From positions 310,001 to 374,000 of the forward strand of contig NZ_BBJH01000006.1 of assembly GCF_000739775.1 (NCBI RefSeq): a DNA stretch of 64,000 nt, read 5' to 3'. Positions 34,826-44,166 of the stretch are shown piece by piece. Positions within the stretch are counted from its first letter, which is position 1. Every line of letters starts with the position of its first letter. The position numbers and the translations under genes are program-made. The notes beneath the pieces were generated by a model that saw nothing but the letters and a program-made list of their open reading frames with translations, ran no database searches and had not been told where the DNA came from. The stretch is from Paraburkholderia heleia NBRC 101817 (GTDB lineage Bacteria; Pseudomonadota; Gammaproteobacteria; Burkholderiales; Burkholderiaceae).

Positions 34826-36505
34826 ATGACGAATAAAGACATCCCCGAGAATGCATCCACCGAAAGCGGCGCCAGTGTCTCGCGCCGCGGCTTCCTCAAG
34901 CTTGCCGGCGCGTCCGGCTTCGCGAGCGCGGCCAGCGCTTTCGCGGGCAGCGCGAAAGCCGACGCCGCCACCCCCGACGGCACACCCGAGCAGATCCACC
35001 TCACCTGGGGCGAAGACCCGACACGCGAAGTCGTCGTCTCGTGGGCATCGCTCGCCTCGTCCACGAATCCGCGCGTGATCTACAGCGCCGATCGCGGCAA
35101 ACGCGAGACGGTGCACGCCGTGCAACGCACCTATACCGACGGGCTGACCGGCGGCGTCGTCTTCACGTATCACGCCCGGCTGCACGCTCTGGACCCGGCG
35201 ACGACCTACCGCTACGAAGTCACCGCCGATAACGACAGCCATGCCAGCAGCCCGTTTTCGTCGAGCTTCACCACGGCCCCGCGCGGGCGCGCCAAGTTCC
35301 GCTTCACGAGCTACGGCGACCTCGCCACGCCGAACACGGGCTGGGTGCTGTCGTCTGCGCAAAGCCGCTTTGCCGTCGAGGCCGTGGAGCGCTTCCAGCC
35401 GCTCTTTCATCTGCTCAATGGCGACCTATGCTACGCGAACCTGAATCCCGCGCACCAGACCGATGTGTGGCGCGACTTCGGCAACAACAACCAGACTTCG
35501 TCGGCGAATCGTCCGTGGATGCCGTGCCCCGGCAATCACGAGATCGAGTTCTACAACGGCCCGCAGGGCCTGAATTCGTATCTCACGCGCTATACGCTGC
35601 CCCATAACGGCACGCAGTTTTCGGGCCGCTGGTACCGCTTCCGCGTGAGCAACGTGCTGTTCGTCTCGCTTGACGCCGATGACGTGGTCTACCAGGATGC
35701 CGCCGCGTTCGTGGCCGGTCCCTCGCCGCTCGTGCCTGCCGCGAGCACGGGCAACGCGCCGGTTCAACCGGGCACCTCGTTCTACGTGCGCGGCTACAGC
35801 AAAGGCGTGCAGACGCGCTGGCTCGAGCAAACGCTGAAGCAGGCAAAGGACGACGACGACATCGACTGGATCGTGGTGCAGATGCACCAGGACGCGCTCA
35901 GTTCGTCGAAAACGGGCAACGGCTCGGACAAGGGCATTCGCGAGGCGTGGCTGCCGCTGTTCGACCGCTATGGCGTGGACCTCGTGGTATGCGGCCACGA
36001 CCACGACTACGAGCGCAGCTACCCGGTGCGCGGCTGCAATCATCATGCGGGCGTCGATGCGAAAACCGGCGCGAGCGTCGACACGCTTCAGCCGCGCCCC
36101 GTCACGCATGCCCAGGGCATGGGCAACACCTACGACACGAGCCACGGCACGATCCACCTGATCCTGGGCGGCGGCGGTACGAGCGCGCCGCTCGACGTGT
36201 ATGGCGTGGACGCCGGCAACGGCAATCCGCAGGCCCAGGTGTTCACGAAGCCCAACCATCCGGTGCCGGGCGCGACCGCGGGCACCTTCGCGCGCCCCAC
36301 GGCGGACGCGCTCGAAGACGCGATCTGGTCGGCGCAGCGCGATACGGGCACGGGCTATGGCATTGCGGTGTTCGACGTCGATCCCGGCACGCACGGCGGC
36401 AAGACGACGATCACGATGAACTACTATCACGCGCCCGGCGCCGATCAAACGCCGACCGGCAATTATGAGTTGTTCGAAACGATTACGCTGGAGAAGTCAC
36501 GGTAA
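34826..36505 (+). CDS. Tat-exported purple acid phosphatase-like metallophosphoesterase
   Basis: A 559-residue protein. The Tat signal has SRRGFLKLAG at about residues 19-28 and an Ala/Ser-rich hydrophobic stretch to about residue 47. A fibronectin-like N-terminal domain (PEQIHLTWGEDPTREVVVSWAS) precedes the dinuclear metal phosphatase domain, with motifs SYGDLATP, LNGDLCYANLN, GNHEIEFYN, VVQMHQDAL and CGHDHDYERSYPV. It should hydrolyse phosphate esters in the periplasm at Fe/Zn-type centres. The Pho-box-like site upstream fits phosphate starvation control. The C-terminus converges with shc. Confidence 0.9.
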   Translation: MTNKDIPENASTESGASVSRRGFLKLAGASGFASAASAFAGSAKADAATPDGTPEQIHLTWGEDPTREVVVSWASLASSTNPRVIYSADRGKRETVHAVQRTYTDGLTGGVVFTYHARLHALDPATTYRYEVTADNDSHASSPFSSSFTTAPRGRAKFRFTSYGDLATPNTGWVLSSAQSRFAVEAVERFQPLFHLLNGDLCYANLNPAHQTDVWRDFGNNNQTSSANRPWMPCPGNHEIEFYNGPQGLNSYLTRYTLPHNGTQFSGRWYRFRVSNVLFVSLDADDVVYQDAAAFVAGPSPLVPAASTGNAPVQPGTSFYVRGYSKGVQTRWLEQTLKQAKDDDDIDWIVVQMHQDALSSSKTGNGSDKGIREAWLPLFDRYGVDLVVCGHDHDYERSYPVRGCNHHAGVDAKTGASVDTLQPRPVTHAQGMGNTYDTSHGTIHLILGGGGTSAPLDVYGVDAGNGNPQAQVFTKPNHPVPGATAGTFARPTADALEDAIWSAQRDTGTGYGIAVFDVDPGTHGGKTTITMNYYHAPGADQTPTGNYELFETITLEKSR

Positions 36506-36513
36506 GCGGACCG

Positions 36514-36535
36514 CGCGGGGCGCTCGCGCCCCGCG
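36514..36535. terminator. Bidirectional hairpin between the phosphatase and shc
   Basis: CGCGGGGCG-ctcg-CGCCCCGCG, a perfect 9-bp stem with a 4-base loop, lies in the 36-base gap between convergent stop codons. It has no T-run on either side. Confidence 0.65.
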
Positions 36536-36541
36536 TCCAGA

Positions 36542-38578
36542 TCAATCTGCCAGCGCGGCTTCTTCCACTTCCCGCGCCACGACCGCATCGCCAGCCAGCC
36601 GCCGGTAGCGCGACAGCGCCCACAGCGGGAAATACGCCGTGTACCCGTGATACTTGAGGTAATAGATACGCGGGAACCCGGGCGCATTGTGCGAGCGATG
36701 CCACCAGAACCCGTCTTCCTGCTGCACGGATAGCAGATACGCCACGCCGCGCCGAACCGACTCGGACTCCCAGTCGCCGAACGCCATTTGCGCGAGCAGC
36801 GCCCACGCGGTGAAGTTCGATGCGCTTTCGCCGCCGTTGGTGCCGGCAAGGCGCGGGTCGAGATAGCTGTCGTTGGTCTCGCCCCAGCCGCCATCGGCAT
36901 GCTGGCGTGTGCGCAGCCACGCGAGCGCGCGTGCGATGTACGGCTGCCCCGGGTCCTCGCCTGCGAGCGCGAGGCCCGCCAGCACGCTCCACGTGCCGTA
37001 GATGTAGTTGGTACCCCAGCGGCCCCACCAGCTGCCGTCGGCTTGCTGGGCGGCCTTCACGTACTCGATGGCGCGCGCGAGCGCTGCCTTGTCTTCGGCG
37101 CGGCCCGTCACGCCGAAGCACAGGAGCACGCGGCCCGATACGTCTTCGGTTGGCGGGTCGAGCAAGGCGCCATGATCCGCGAAGGGAATCGCGTTCAGAT
37201 AGAGGCGGTCGCAATCGGCGTCGAAGGCGCCGAAGCCGCCGTTGCGCGATTGCAGGCCGCGCATCCAGTCGAGCGAGCGCGCGACACGCGCCGCATACGG
37301 GTCCACGCCTGTCTTGCGCGCCTGCCCGCGGCCGCGCCGATGGAGCATGGCGGCAACCACGGCCGTATCGTCGATGTCGGGATAGTACGGGTTCTCATAC
37401 TGAAAGGCCCAGCCGCCGGGCGGCGTATCGGGCTGCGCGTTCTCGATCCAGTCGCCGCGCACGTCTTCCACTTGACGCCCGGCGAGCCAGTCGTACGCGC
37501 ACGCAATACGCTGCTGCAGTGCCTCGTCGCCGATAGCGGCCGACGCCGGATCGGCGTGCACGGCCGCGCGCGCCTGCTCGAGCGCCATCGTGCTCCACGC
37601 CGTATCCCACACCGGCGAGAGACAGGGCTGGCAATACACGCTGCCGTCCGGGCGCTCGACGAGCAGCTTTTCCAGCGCACTCTCGCAATCGCGGCGCAAC
37701 GGATGATCCTCAGGATACCCAAGCACCTGCATCATCTGGTAGCTGTAGACAATAGGCGGAAAAATACCGCCCATGCCGTCCTCGCCGTTCATGCGCTCGG
37801 CGCACCAGGCCTCGGCGTACTTCATGGCGCGCTGGCGCAGCGCGCGCGGCAGCAGCGGCTCGATATGGCGCAGCGCACGGTCAGCCGCGAGAAAGAACCG
37901 GCGGATACCCTTGCCGCGCGCAAAATATTCGCGCTCCTCGTCGGGGGGCGTAACGAACAGTTCGGCAATCGATACGTCATGCGGATTGGCCGCGCGCGCC
38001 TTCAGCGAGCAGAGCGCGAGCAGCGGCACCATGGTCGTGCGCGCCCAGTAGGCGACCTTGTACATCGAAATGGGCACCCACTTCGGGAACAGCACGAACT
38101 CCACCGGCATGAACGGCGTGGCGCGCCACGGTACCTGTCCGAAGGTGGCGAGCAGAATGCGCGTGAACACATTGGATTTCGCCGCGCCGCCGAGCTTCAG
38201 AATGCGCTCCCGGGCACGCACCATGTGCGGCGCCTTTTCGGAGTCGCCCGCCGCCTTCAGCGCGAAGTACGCCTTCACGCTGCACGAGACATCGGGCGCG
38301 CCATCCATGTAGAGATCCCATGCGCCGTGCGTTTGCAAACGCTGAATGGCGCGCAGATAGCGCGCCATCTTCTCCTGGCGCACCACGTCGATCTTGCCCA
38401 TGAAATGCATCATGAGGATGTATTCCGCGGTGATCGTGGCATCCGATTCGAGTTCGAAGCACCAGCTTCCATCGGCGTCCTGCTGCCGCACGAGCGCCTC
38501 GCGGCCGCGAATGATCGAGGCATCGAGCGCCGCCATGGCGGCTGTGGAGGCGGTAAAAGGCGGGTTGGAATTTTTCAT
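36542..38578 (-). CDS. shc: Squalene-hopene cyclase
   Basis: A 678-residue triterpene cyclase that folds squalene to hopene, the first step to hopanoid membrane lipids. The catalytic DIDDTA (residues 401-406) is present, and QW repeats include QQADGSWWGRWGTNYIYGTW, QHADGGWGE and SVQQEDGFWW. RQQDADGSWCFELESDATITAEYI near the N-terminus and SPVWDTAWSTMAL are also standard. Length is typical. ATG 38578 is chosen because the frame above it overlaps the divergent TetR gene. No hpn genes adjoin it in the window; a TetR gene is divergent 64 bases away. Confidence 0.96.
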   Translation of the reverse strand: MKNSNPPFTASTAAMAALDASIIRGREALVRQQDADGSWCFELESDATITAEYILMMHFMGKIDVVRQEKMARYLRAIQRLQTHGAWDLYMDGAPDVSCSVKAYFALKAAGDSEKAPHMVRARERILKLGGAAKSNVFTRILLATFGQVPWRATPFMPVEFVLFPKWVPISMYKVAYWARTTMVPLLALCSLKARAANPHDVSIAELFVTPPDEEREYFARGKGIRRFFLAADRALRHIEPLLPRALRQRAMKYAEAWCAERMNGEDGMGGIFPPIVYSYQMMQVLGYPEDHPLRRDCESALEKLLVERPDGSVYCQPCLSPVWDTAWSTMALEQARAAVHADPASAAIGDEALQQRIACAYDWLAGRQVEDVRGDWIENAQPDTPPGGWAFQYENPYYPDIDDTAVVAAMLHRRGRGQARKTGVDPYAARVARSLDWMRGLQSRNGGFGAFDADCDRLYLNAIPFADHGALLDPPTEDVSGRVLLCFGVTGRAEDKAALARAIEYVKAAQQADGSWWGRWGTNYIYGTWSVLAGLALAGEDPGQPYIARALAWLRTRQHADGGWGETNDSYLDPRLAGTNGGESASNFTAWALLAQMAFGDWESESVRRGVAYLLSVQQEDGFWWHRSHNAPGFPRIYYLKYHGYTAYFPLWALSRYRRLAGDAVVAREVEEAALAD

Positions 38579-38590
38579 CGGCGGATCATA

Positions 38591-38606
38591 CCATCCGTAC
38601 GGAATG
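38591..38606. promoter_or_regulatory. Palindrome in the shc/TetR intergenic gap
   Basis: CCGTACGG (38595-38602) is a perfect 8-bp palindrome flanked by CAT and AATG, giving an imperfect 15-16-bp dyad. It occupies the 64-base divergent gap, a natural operator position for the TetR protein. Confidence 0.5.
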
Positions 38607-38642
38607 TTTAGCAGCGACGTCGGCAATGGTATGATCGCCGCC

Positions 38643-39350
38643 ATGAAAGACTCCTCCGTCAAGGCGCCCGCGCGCGCGACAAGGCGCAGCGCGAAGGCGG
38701 CTGACGCAGCGGCACCGCCGGCCTCTTCGGCCCCGAAGCCCCGTTCTGCGCGCAAGGACGCGGCGCCTGCCGCCGGCACGCGCCGCAAGAAAGCCCCGGC
38801 CCAGGTGCGCGCGCAGTTGCTGCAAGCGGCTTCCGATATCGCCACCGATCAAGGCGTGCCCGCCGTGACGCTCGACGCCGTGGCCGAACGCGCGGGCGTG
38901 ACCAAGGGCGCGCTGCAGTATCACTTCGCCAACAAGCAGGGCTTGCTCGATGCGCTCTTCGAGCAGACGCTCATGCGCTTCGAGCAGCAGATGCACACGC
39001 GTATCGACGAAGGCGTGGCGCAAGGCGCGCCGAAACATGGCGCCGCCGCGCGCGCCTACCTGCGCACCACGATCGACGAAACGAGCCCCGCCGCCAGCAC
39101 CAATGTCCTGCGCGTGCTGGTGGCCGCGATGATGACCGACCCCGCGATTCGCGAGCGCTACGCCGCGCCCATGCGAAAGTGGACGCGCCCCGACCCGCTG
39201 CCGCCCGAAGCCGCCGCCCGGCTCATGATCTGCCGGCTCGCGGCGGACGGCCTGTGGATCTCCGACCTGCTGGGCTACCAGAACATGCCGACGCGCCTGC
39301 GCGCCGAAGTGGTGCGCCAGCTGGAGCAACTGGCGCTCGGGAAAGACTAA
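38643..39350 (+). CDS. TetR-family regulator divergent from shc
   Basis: A 235-residue TetR regulator. Residues 1-50 form a Lys/Ala/Pro-rich low-complexity extension (MKDSSVKAPARATRRSAKAA and beyond), unusual for TetR proteins and perhaps an accessory DNA-contact tail. The HTH is at about residues 54-100 (AQLLQAASDIATDQGVPAVTLDAVAERAGVTKGALQYHFANKQGLLDALF), with the ligand domain to the end. It probably controls shc and itself through the palindrome between them. ATG 38643 is the only start that leaves the divergent gap free; a longer frame overlaps shc. Confidence 0.85.
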   Translation: MKDSSVKAPARATRRSAKAADAAAPPASSAPKPRSARKDAAPAAGTRRKKAPAQVRAQLLQAASDIATDQGVPAVTLDAVAERAGVTKGALQYHFANKQGLLDALFEQTLMRFEQQMHTRIDEGVAQGAPKHGAAARAYLRTTIDETSPAASTNVLRVLVAAMMTDPAIRERYAAPMRKWTRPDPLPPEAAARLMICRLAADGLWISDLLGYQNMPTRLRAEVVRQLEQLALGKD

Positions 39351-39473
39351 AGCGCGCGCCAGCGTTCCCCCGGAGCGTCGTGCCTTGACGCCCGGCGCAC
39401 TATGCCGAAATCGTCACCGCGCATGGGCCGTTCGAGCAAGACGGCCAAAATGGGGCGGCCTACGATTGTCTGC

Positions 39474-40424
39474 ATGAAAACCCTGACCGTTATCGACTCC
39501 CACACGGGCGGCGAGCCTACGCGCCTCGTGATCGCCGGCGGCCCCGAGCTGGGCCGCGGCCCGCTCGCCGAACGCCTCGCCGTTTTCCGTCGCGACTTCG
39601 ACCGCGTGCGCGCGGGCGTCGTCAACGAGCCGCGCGGCTCGGACGTGCTGGTCGGCGCGCTGCTGTGCGAGCCGCATGATCCGTCCTGTTCCGCCGGCGT
39701 GATCTTCTTCAACAACGTCGGCTTTCTCGGCATGTGCGGGCACGGCACCATCGGCCTGATCGCGTCGCTCGCGCATCTCGGGCGCATCGCGCCCGGCGTG
39801 CATCGCATCGAAACGCCGGTGGGCAACGTCGAAGCCGAACTGCACGCCGACGGCAGCGTCACCGTGCGCAACGTGCCCGCGTATCGCTACCGCCAGGCCG
39901 TGCCGCTCGACGTGCCCGGCTATGGCCGCGTGCACGGCGACATCGCCTGGGGCGGCAACTGGTTCTTCCTCGTCGCCGATCACAACCTGACGCTCGAAGC
40001 GCGCAACGTCGAAGCGCTCACCGAAGCCACGTGGGCCATGCGCCAGGCGCTCGAGGCGAATGGCATTACCGGCGCGGACGGCGCGCTGATCGACCATATC
40101 GAACTGTTCGCGCACTCGGACGTCGCGGGCATCGACAGCCGCAATTTCGTGCTGTGTCCCGGCAAGGCCTACGACCGCTCGCCGTGCGGCACCGGCACAA
40201 GCGCCAAGGTCGCGTGCCTCGCCGCGGACGGCACGCTCGCGCCCGGCGTGCGGTGGCGCCAGGAAAGCATCATCGGCAGCGTGTTCGAAGCATGCTATGC
40301 AATCACGCCCGAACTCCCCGCCGGCCATGTGCGCCCGAGCATACGCGGCAGCGCGCACATTAGCGCGGAGTCCAAACTGATTTTCGCCGACGACGATCCG
40401 TTCGCGTGGGGCATTCCCGCGTGA
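39474..40424 (+). CDS. lhpA: 4-hydroxyproline 2-epimerase (proline racemase family)
   Basis: A 316-residue cofactor-independent epimerase that converts trans-4-hydroxy-L-proline to cis-4-hydroxy-D-proline. The two catalytic cysteines are C88 (GMCGHGTIG) and C238 ([12 protein letters not shown]), the Cys/Cys pair of true racemases and epimerases rather than dehydratases. The start [19 protein letters not shown] is family standard. Context with the D-hydroxyproline dehydrogenase subunits fixes the substrate. ATG 39474 lacks a clear ribosome-binding site. Its stop overlaps the next start (GTGA). Confidence 0.92.
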   Translation: MKTLTVIDSHTGGEPTRLVIAGGPELGRGPLAERLAVFRRDFDRVRAGVVNEPRGSDVLVGALLCEPHDPSCSAGVIFFNNVGFLGMCGHGTIGLIASLAHLGRIAPGVHRIETPVGNVEAELHADGSVTVRNVPAYRYRQAVPLDVPGYGRVHGDIAWGGNWFFLVADHNLTLEARNVEALTEATWAMRQALEANGITGADGALIDHIELFAHSDVAGIDSRNFVLCPGKAYDRSPCGTGTSAKVACLAADGTLAPGVRWRQESIIGSVFEACYAITPELPAGHVRPSIRGSAHISAESKLIFADDDPFAWGIPA

Positions 40425-41581
40425 CGCAGGGTTCGAGCCGTCAACACGATGTCGTCGTGATCGGCGCGGGCATCGTGGGCGCCGCATGCGCGCACGAACT
40501 CGCGGCGCAGGGCCTGGACGTCCTCGTCATCGAGCGCGCCGGTGCGGGCGGCGGCGTGACGGCTGCCGGCATGGGTCACCTCGTCGTGATGGACGACACG
40601 CCCGCCGAATTCGCGCTGAGTGCGTGGTCGCTGGGGCTGTGGCACGCGCTTGCGCCGCGTCTCGACGAGCGCCATGCGTTCCTGCGCTGCGGCACGCTCT
40701 GGGTCGCCGCCGACGAAGAAGAACTGACGCTAGCGCAAACGCGTCAGCAGGCGCTGCAACGCCAGCGCGTGGCGTGCTCGATGCTCGACGCGCGCCAGCT
40801 TCGCGAAGCGGAACCGGGTCTGCGCAAAGGCCTCGCAGGCGGCATGATCGTCGAGAACGACGCGGTGGTTTACGCGCCTGCCGTAGCAGCATGGCTGCTC
40901 GAGCAGCCCGTTAGCGGCCGCTTGACCTGCCGCACGCAAACGCAGGTCGCGCGCATCGATCGCACGGGCGTGCATCTTGCCGATGGCGAAGTCGTCGGCA
41001 CAGACGCGGTCCTGATCGCGAACGGCCTGCAGGCGCTCGGCTTGCTGCCGCGCCTGCCGCTCCAGGCGAAAAAAGGACACCTGCTCATTACCGACCGCTA
41101 TCCCGGCACGATTCGCCATCAGATCCTCGAACTCGGCTACATCAAGAGCGCACACAACGCGAGCGGCACCTCGGTGGCGTTCAACGTGCAGCCGCGGCCG
41201 ACCGGGCAAATGCTGATCGGCTCGTCGCGCCAGTTCGACAGCACGGACCCCGCCGTCGAACCGGCAATTCTCGCGCGCATGCTGCGCCGCGCCGCCGAAT
41301 ATCTGCCGCAACTGCCCGCGCTCAATGCAATTCGCGCATGGACGGGATTTCGCCCCGCGTCGAGCGACGGCATGCCGCTGATCGGTCCGGCGGCCTCGTT
41401 TGCCGATGAAGGCAGCCATCGGTCCACATGGCTCGCCACCGGACACGAGGGCCTCGGCGTGACCACGGCACTCGGCACCGCGAAGCTGATTGCCGCGCAG
41501 ATGCTCGGACGCGACGCCGATATCGACGCGACGCCGTATCTCCCTGCCCGCTTCGCTGCCGAGGGGACCTTGCATGCCTGA
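40421..41581 (+). CDS. lhpB: D-hydroxyproline dehydrogenase, FAD (DAO-type) beta subunit
   Basis: A 386-residue FAD oxidoreductase of the D-amino-acid-oxidase/sarcosine oxidase beta type. It has [47 protein letters not shown], and the C-terminal [13 protein letters not shown] with [24 protein letters not shown]. In Pseudomonas it works with a ferredoxin-like and a second FAD subunit to oxidise cis-4-hydroxy-D-proline to pyrroline-4-hydroxy-2-carboxylate. The start is GTG 40421, overlapping the epimerase stop by four bases; the next gene overlaps by eight, so translation is coupled. Confidence 0.87.
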   Translation: MTQGSSRQHDVVVIGAGIVGAACAHELAAQGLDVLVIERAGAGGGVTAAGMGHLVVMDDTPAEFALSAWSLGLWHALAPRLDERHAFLRCGTLWVAADEEELTLAQTRQQALQRQRVACSMLDARQLREAEPGLRKGLAGGMIVENDAVVYAPAVAAWLLEQPVSGRLTCRTQTQVARIDRTGVHLADGEVVGTDAVLIANGLQALGLLPRLPLQAKKGHLLITDRYPGTIRHQILELGYIKSAHNASGTSVAFNVQPRPTGQMLIGSSRQFDSTDPAVEPAILARMLRRAAEYLPQLPALNAIRAWTGFRPASSDGMPLIGPAASFADEGSHRSTWLATGHEGLGVTTALGTAKLIAAQMLGRDADIDATPYLPARFAAEGTLHA

Positions 41582-41849
41582 ATCCAATACGACGGTGACG
41601 ATCGATGGGCGCAAGGTGGGCGTCGCGCCGGGCAGCTCGGTTGCTGCAGCTGTCGCCATCGCCGCACAGGCAGAGCGCGCCGCGCCCGTCACGCGGCGTT
41701 CGGTGAACGGCGCGCTGCGCGGGCCGTTGTGCGGCATGGGCATCTGCCAGGAATGCCGCGTCACCATCGACGGCGTGCCGCATCGACTTGCATGCCAGAC
41801 GGTCTGCGTCGCGGGCATGAAGGTCGTCACCGGGAATGCAGCGCCGTGA
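41574..41849 (+). CDS. lhpF: D-hydroxyproline dehydrogenase, [2Fe-2S] gamma subunit
   Basis: A 91-residue ferredoxin-like subunit. The cluster cysteines are in GPLCGMGICQECRVTIDG and the distal CQTVC, the CxxxxCxxC...C layout of SoxA/HcnA-type small iron-sulphur subunits. It carries electrons between the two flavoprotein subunits. It starts at ATG 41574, eight bases inside lhpB, and its stop overlaps the GTG of lhpE. Confidence 0.87.
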   Translation: MPESNTTVTIDGRKVGVAPGSSVAAAVAIAAQAERAAPVTRRSVNGALRGPLCGMGICQECRVTIDGVPHRLACQTVCVAGMKVVTGNAAP

Positions 41850-43114
41850 AATTCGATATCCTGATCATCGGCGCCGGACCCGCCGGATTGAACGCCGCGC
41901 ACACCGCCGCACAGGCGGGCGCAAGCGTCGGCATCGTCGATGACAATGCGCTGCCTGGCGGCCAGATCTGGCGTCAGGGCCCCGGTCGTCGCGCAACTGG
42001 CCCCGCGCGCGCCATGCTCGACGCCCTCGCGGCGCGCAGCAACATCACGCTGCTCAGCGCAACCCGCATCGTGCAGGCGCTTCCCGGGCGGCAACTGCTT
42101 GCCCAGAGCCCCGACCGTGCGCTCACCCTCGCTTATGGCAAGCTCATCGTCGCCGCGGGTGCGCGCGAGCGCTTCCTGCCCTATCCTGGCTGGACCTTGC
42201 CGGGCATCACGGGCGCGGGAGGCTTGCAGGCGCTCATCAAAGGCGGGATGCCCGTGCGCGGCGAACGCATCGTCATCGCGGGCAGCGGGCCGTTGCTGTG
42301 GGCCGCCGCCGTCACCGCGCGCCAGCATGGCGCTACGATCGCCGCTATCGTCGAGCAGGCGTCGCCCCAGGCGGTGCGCCGCTTCGCGGCAGGTCTCGTC
42401 CATACGCCCGCGAAACTCGCACAGGCGTTGCGCATGCGCTTCGATCTGCGCGCCACGCCTTACTGGTGCGATGCGTATATTGCCGACGCGATCGGCACGA
42501 CGCGCGTGACGCAGGCGCGCGTGCGGCGCGGCAACGACGAAGTGCTGGTCGATTGCGACCGGATCGCGTGCGCCTATGGCCTCGTGCCGAATGCAAACCT
42601 TGGCGCGGCGCTGGGTTGCCGCCTCGAAACTCATGCGGGTTCTCCCGCCATCGCCGTGAACGAATGGCAGCAGACCTCCGCCGAAGCCATTTATGCGGCG
42701 GGCGAATGCACGGGCGTGGGCGGCATGGAACTCGCGGCGGTGGAAGGACGCATCGCGGCACATGCCGCGCTCGGGGACGACACGAACGCCCGGCACCTGT
42801 TCGCCGGGCGCGAGCGTTACCGCCGTTTCGCCATGCGCCTGCATGCGGCGTTCGAACTCTCACCCGCGTTGCGGGCGCTCCCGCAGCCCGACACCGTGTT
42901 TTGCCGTTGCGAGGACGTCGCCTTTCGCGACGTTGCACGGCACACGTCGTGGCGCGACGCCAAGCTGCAAACACGCTGCGGCATGGGTCCCTGCCAGGGC
43001 AGGATTTGCGGCGACGCAGCGGCGTTCTGCTTCGGCTGGCCGCAAAACGGCCAGCGCCCGCCGTTCTCGCCCGCGCGCATCGACACCTTGCTGCACGCAC
43101 AAACGACGGAATAG
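41846..43114 (+). CDS. lhpE: D-hydroxyproline dehydrogenase, FAD alpha subunit
   Basis: A 422-residue pyridine-nucleotide-disulphide-oxidoreductase-like flavoprotein (HcnB/SoxA-alpha type). It starts with FAD motif FDILIIGAGPAGLNAAHTAAQAG, has a second Rossmann region GERIVIAGSGPLLWAAAVTAR, and a C-terminal BFD-like cysteine motif CRCEDVAF...CGMGPCQGRICG that probably binds another iron-sulphur cluster. It completes the LhpB-LhpF-LhpE complex. The start is GTG 41846, overlapping lhpF by four bases. The gene ends the four-gene operon. Confidence 0.87.
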   Translation: MKFDILIIGAGPAGLNAAHTAAQAGASVGIVDDNALPGGQIWRQGPGRRATGPARAMLDALAARSNITLLSATRIVQALPGRQLLAQSPDRALTLAYGKLIVAAGARERFLPYPGWTLPGITGAGGLQALIKGGMPVRGERIVIAGSGPLLWAAAVTARQHGATIAAIVEQASPQAVRRFAAGLVHTPAKLAQALRMRFDLRATPYWCDAYIADAIGTTRVTQARVRRGNDEVLVDCDRIACAYGLVPNANLGAALGCRLETHAGSPAIAVNEWQQTSAEAIYAAGECTGVGGMELAAVEGRIAAHAALGDDTNARHLFAGRERYRRFAMRLHAAFELSPALRALPQPDTVFCRCEDVAFRDVARHTSWRDAKLQTRCGMGPCQGRICGDAAAFCFGWPQNGQRPPFSPARIDTLLHAQTTE

Positions 43115-43204
43115 CGCTATACGCATTTTTTTGTTACAGATGCGCGGGCGTGCGCAAATCGGCACAATGGTGATTTCCGCCGATCCCGCCCCAGGCGCCT
43201 CGCG

Positions 43205-43987
43205 ATGCCCGAACTGGTCCTGCCCGCCGCCCTCGAAAACGCCACGTTTGCACAGATGGTCGCGCATTTCACCATGCTCGAACCGCTGTTCGACGCCATG
43301 CCCGACGTGGTGTTCTTCGTGAAGGATCACGAGGCGCGCTACGTGATCGCGAACACCACGCTCGCCGCGCGCTGCGGCTTCAAGAAAAAAAGCGCGCTGC
43401 TCGGCAGGACGGCCGAGCAGGTCTTTCCCTCGCGCTTCGGCCACAGCTATACCGCGCAGGACCAGGCCGTGGTGCGGCTCGACAGCAGTCTCATCGACCA
43501 GCTCGAACTGCATCTGTACCCGGGCCGGCAGCCGGGCTGGTGTCTTACCTCGAAAGTCCCGCTGCACGACGCGCATGGCCGCGTGCTGGGCGTGGCGGGC
43601 ATTTCGCGCGACCTGCAGGCCGCCGAAGGTACGCACCCCGCTTACCAGCGGCTCGCGGTCGCCGCGAAGTACATCCAGGACAACTATGCGCAGCCGCTCA
43701 AGCTCGCGCATCTGGCGAAGCTCATCAACATGTCGGTGGCGCAGATCGAGCGGTATTTCCACAAGATCTTTCACCTCACGCCGCGCCAGATGCTGCTGAA
43801 AACGCGTCTGGACGCCGCCTCGGTGCTGCTCGCGAGCGACCTGAGCATCACCGACATCGCCGCGCAGTGCGGCTATAACGATCACAGCGCGTTCACGCGG
43901 CAATTCAAGGCCACGGTGGGCGTCACGCCAAGCCAGTATCGCGCGTTGCTGCAAACGCCGGAAAGCGCGCAAAGGCCGGGCACGTGA
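43205..43987 (+). CDS. AraC-family regulator with N-terminal PAS domain
   Basis: A 260-residue regulator. A PAS domain spans about residues 22-140 (MPDVVFFVKDHEARYVIANTTLAARCGF, and WCLTSKVPLHDAHGRVLGVAGISRDL), and a complete AraC DNA-binding domain follows at 150-250 (ERYFHKIFHLTPRQMLLKTRLDAASVLL, IAAQCGYNDHSAFTRQFKATVGVTPSQYR). It sits between the dehydrogenase operon and lhpC on the same strand and is the likely hydroxyproline-responsive activator; the PAS domain may bind the inducer. In Pseudomonas the regulator LhpR is also AraC-type. Confidence 0.86.
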   Translation: MPELVLPAALENATFAQMVAHFTMLEPLFDAMPDVVFFVKDHEARYVIANTTLAARCGFKKKSALLGRTAEQVFPSRFGHSYTAQDQAVVRLDSSLIDQLELHLYPGRQPGWCLTSKVPLHDAHGRVLGVAGISRDLQAAEGTHPAYQRLAVAAKYIQDNYAQPLKLAHLAKLINMSVAQIERYFHKIFHLTPRQMLLKTRLDAASVLLASDLSITDIAAQCGYNDHSAFTRQFKATVGVTPSQYRALLQTPESAQRPGT

Positions 43988-44093
43988 GCCTCGTGACAGC
44001 GTGCCAAGGGTTGTCCCCGGGCCGCTGAACGAAGTGGCGGACTATGCAGATTTCGTCTTTCTGAAGCGCGAAAGGCCCCAAGCGTCAAACGAA

Positions 44094-44121
44094 TTGGACA
44101 GCGATACTCCACTCATATTCA
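44094..44121 (+). promoter_or_regulatory. Possible promoter of lhpC
   Basis: TTGGAC (44094-44099), 16-bp spacer, TATTCA (44116-44121), in the AT-richer part of the 179-base gap between the AraC gene and lhpC. It predicts a leader of about 40 bases before GTG 44167. Confidence 0.4.
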
Positions 44122-44166
44122 ACAGGTACCGGCGCGAGCCGCTACGCATTCAAGGAGTGAGTCACA

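Noticed and set aside
38643..38845. N-terminal extension of the squalene-hopene cyclase to 38845
   Set aside because: It would overlap the TetR gene on the other strand and adds non-family sequence; ATG 38578 fits the divergent arrangement.
39385..39406. Promoter TTGACG with TATGCC before lhpA
   Set aside because: Only 10 bases separate the two elements, too short for a sigma-70 promoter; I see no better one in the gap.
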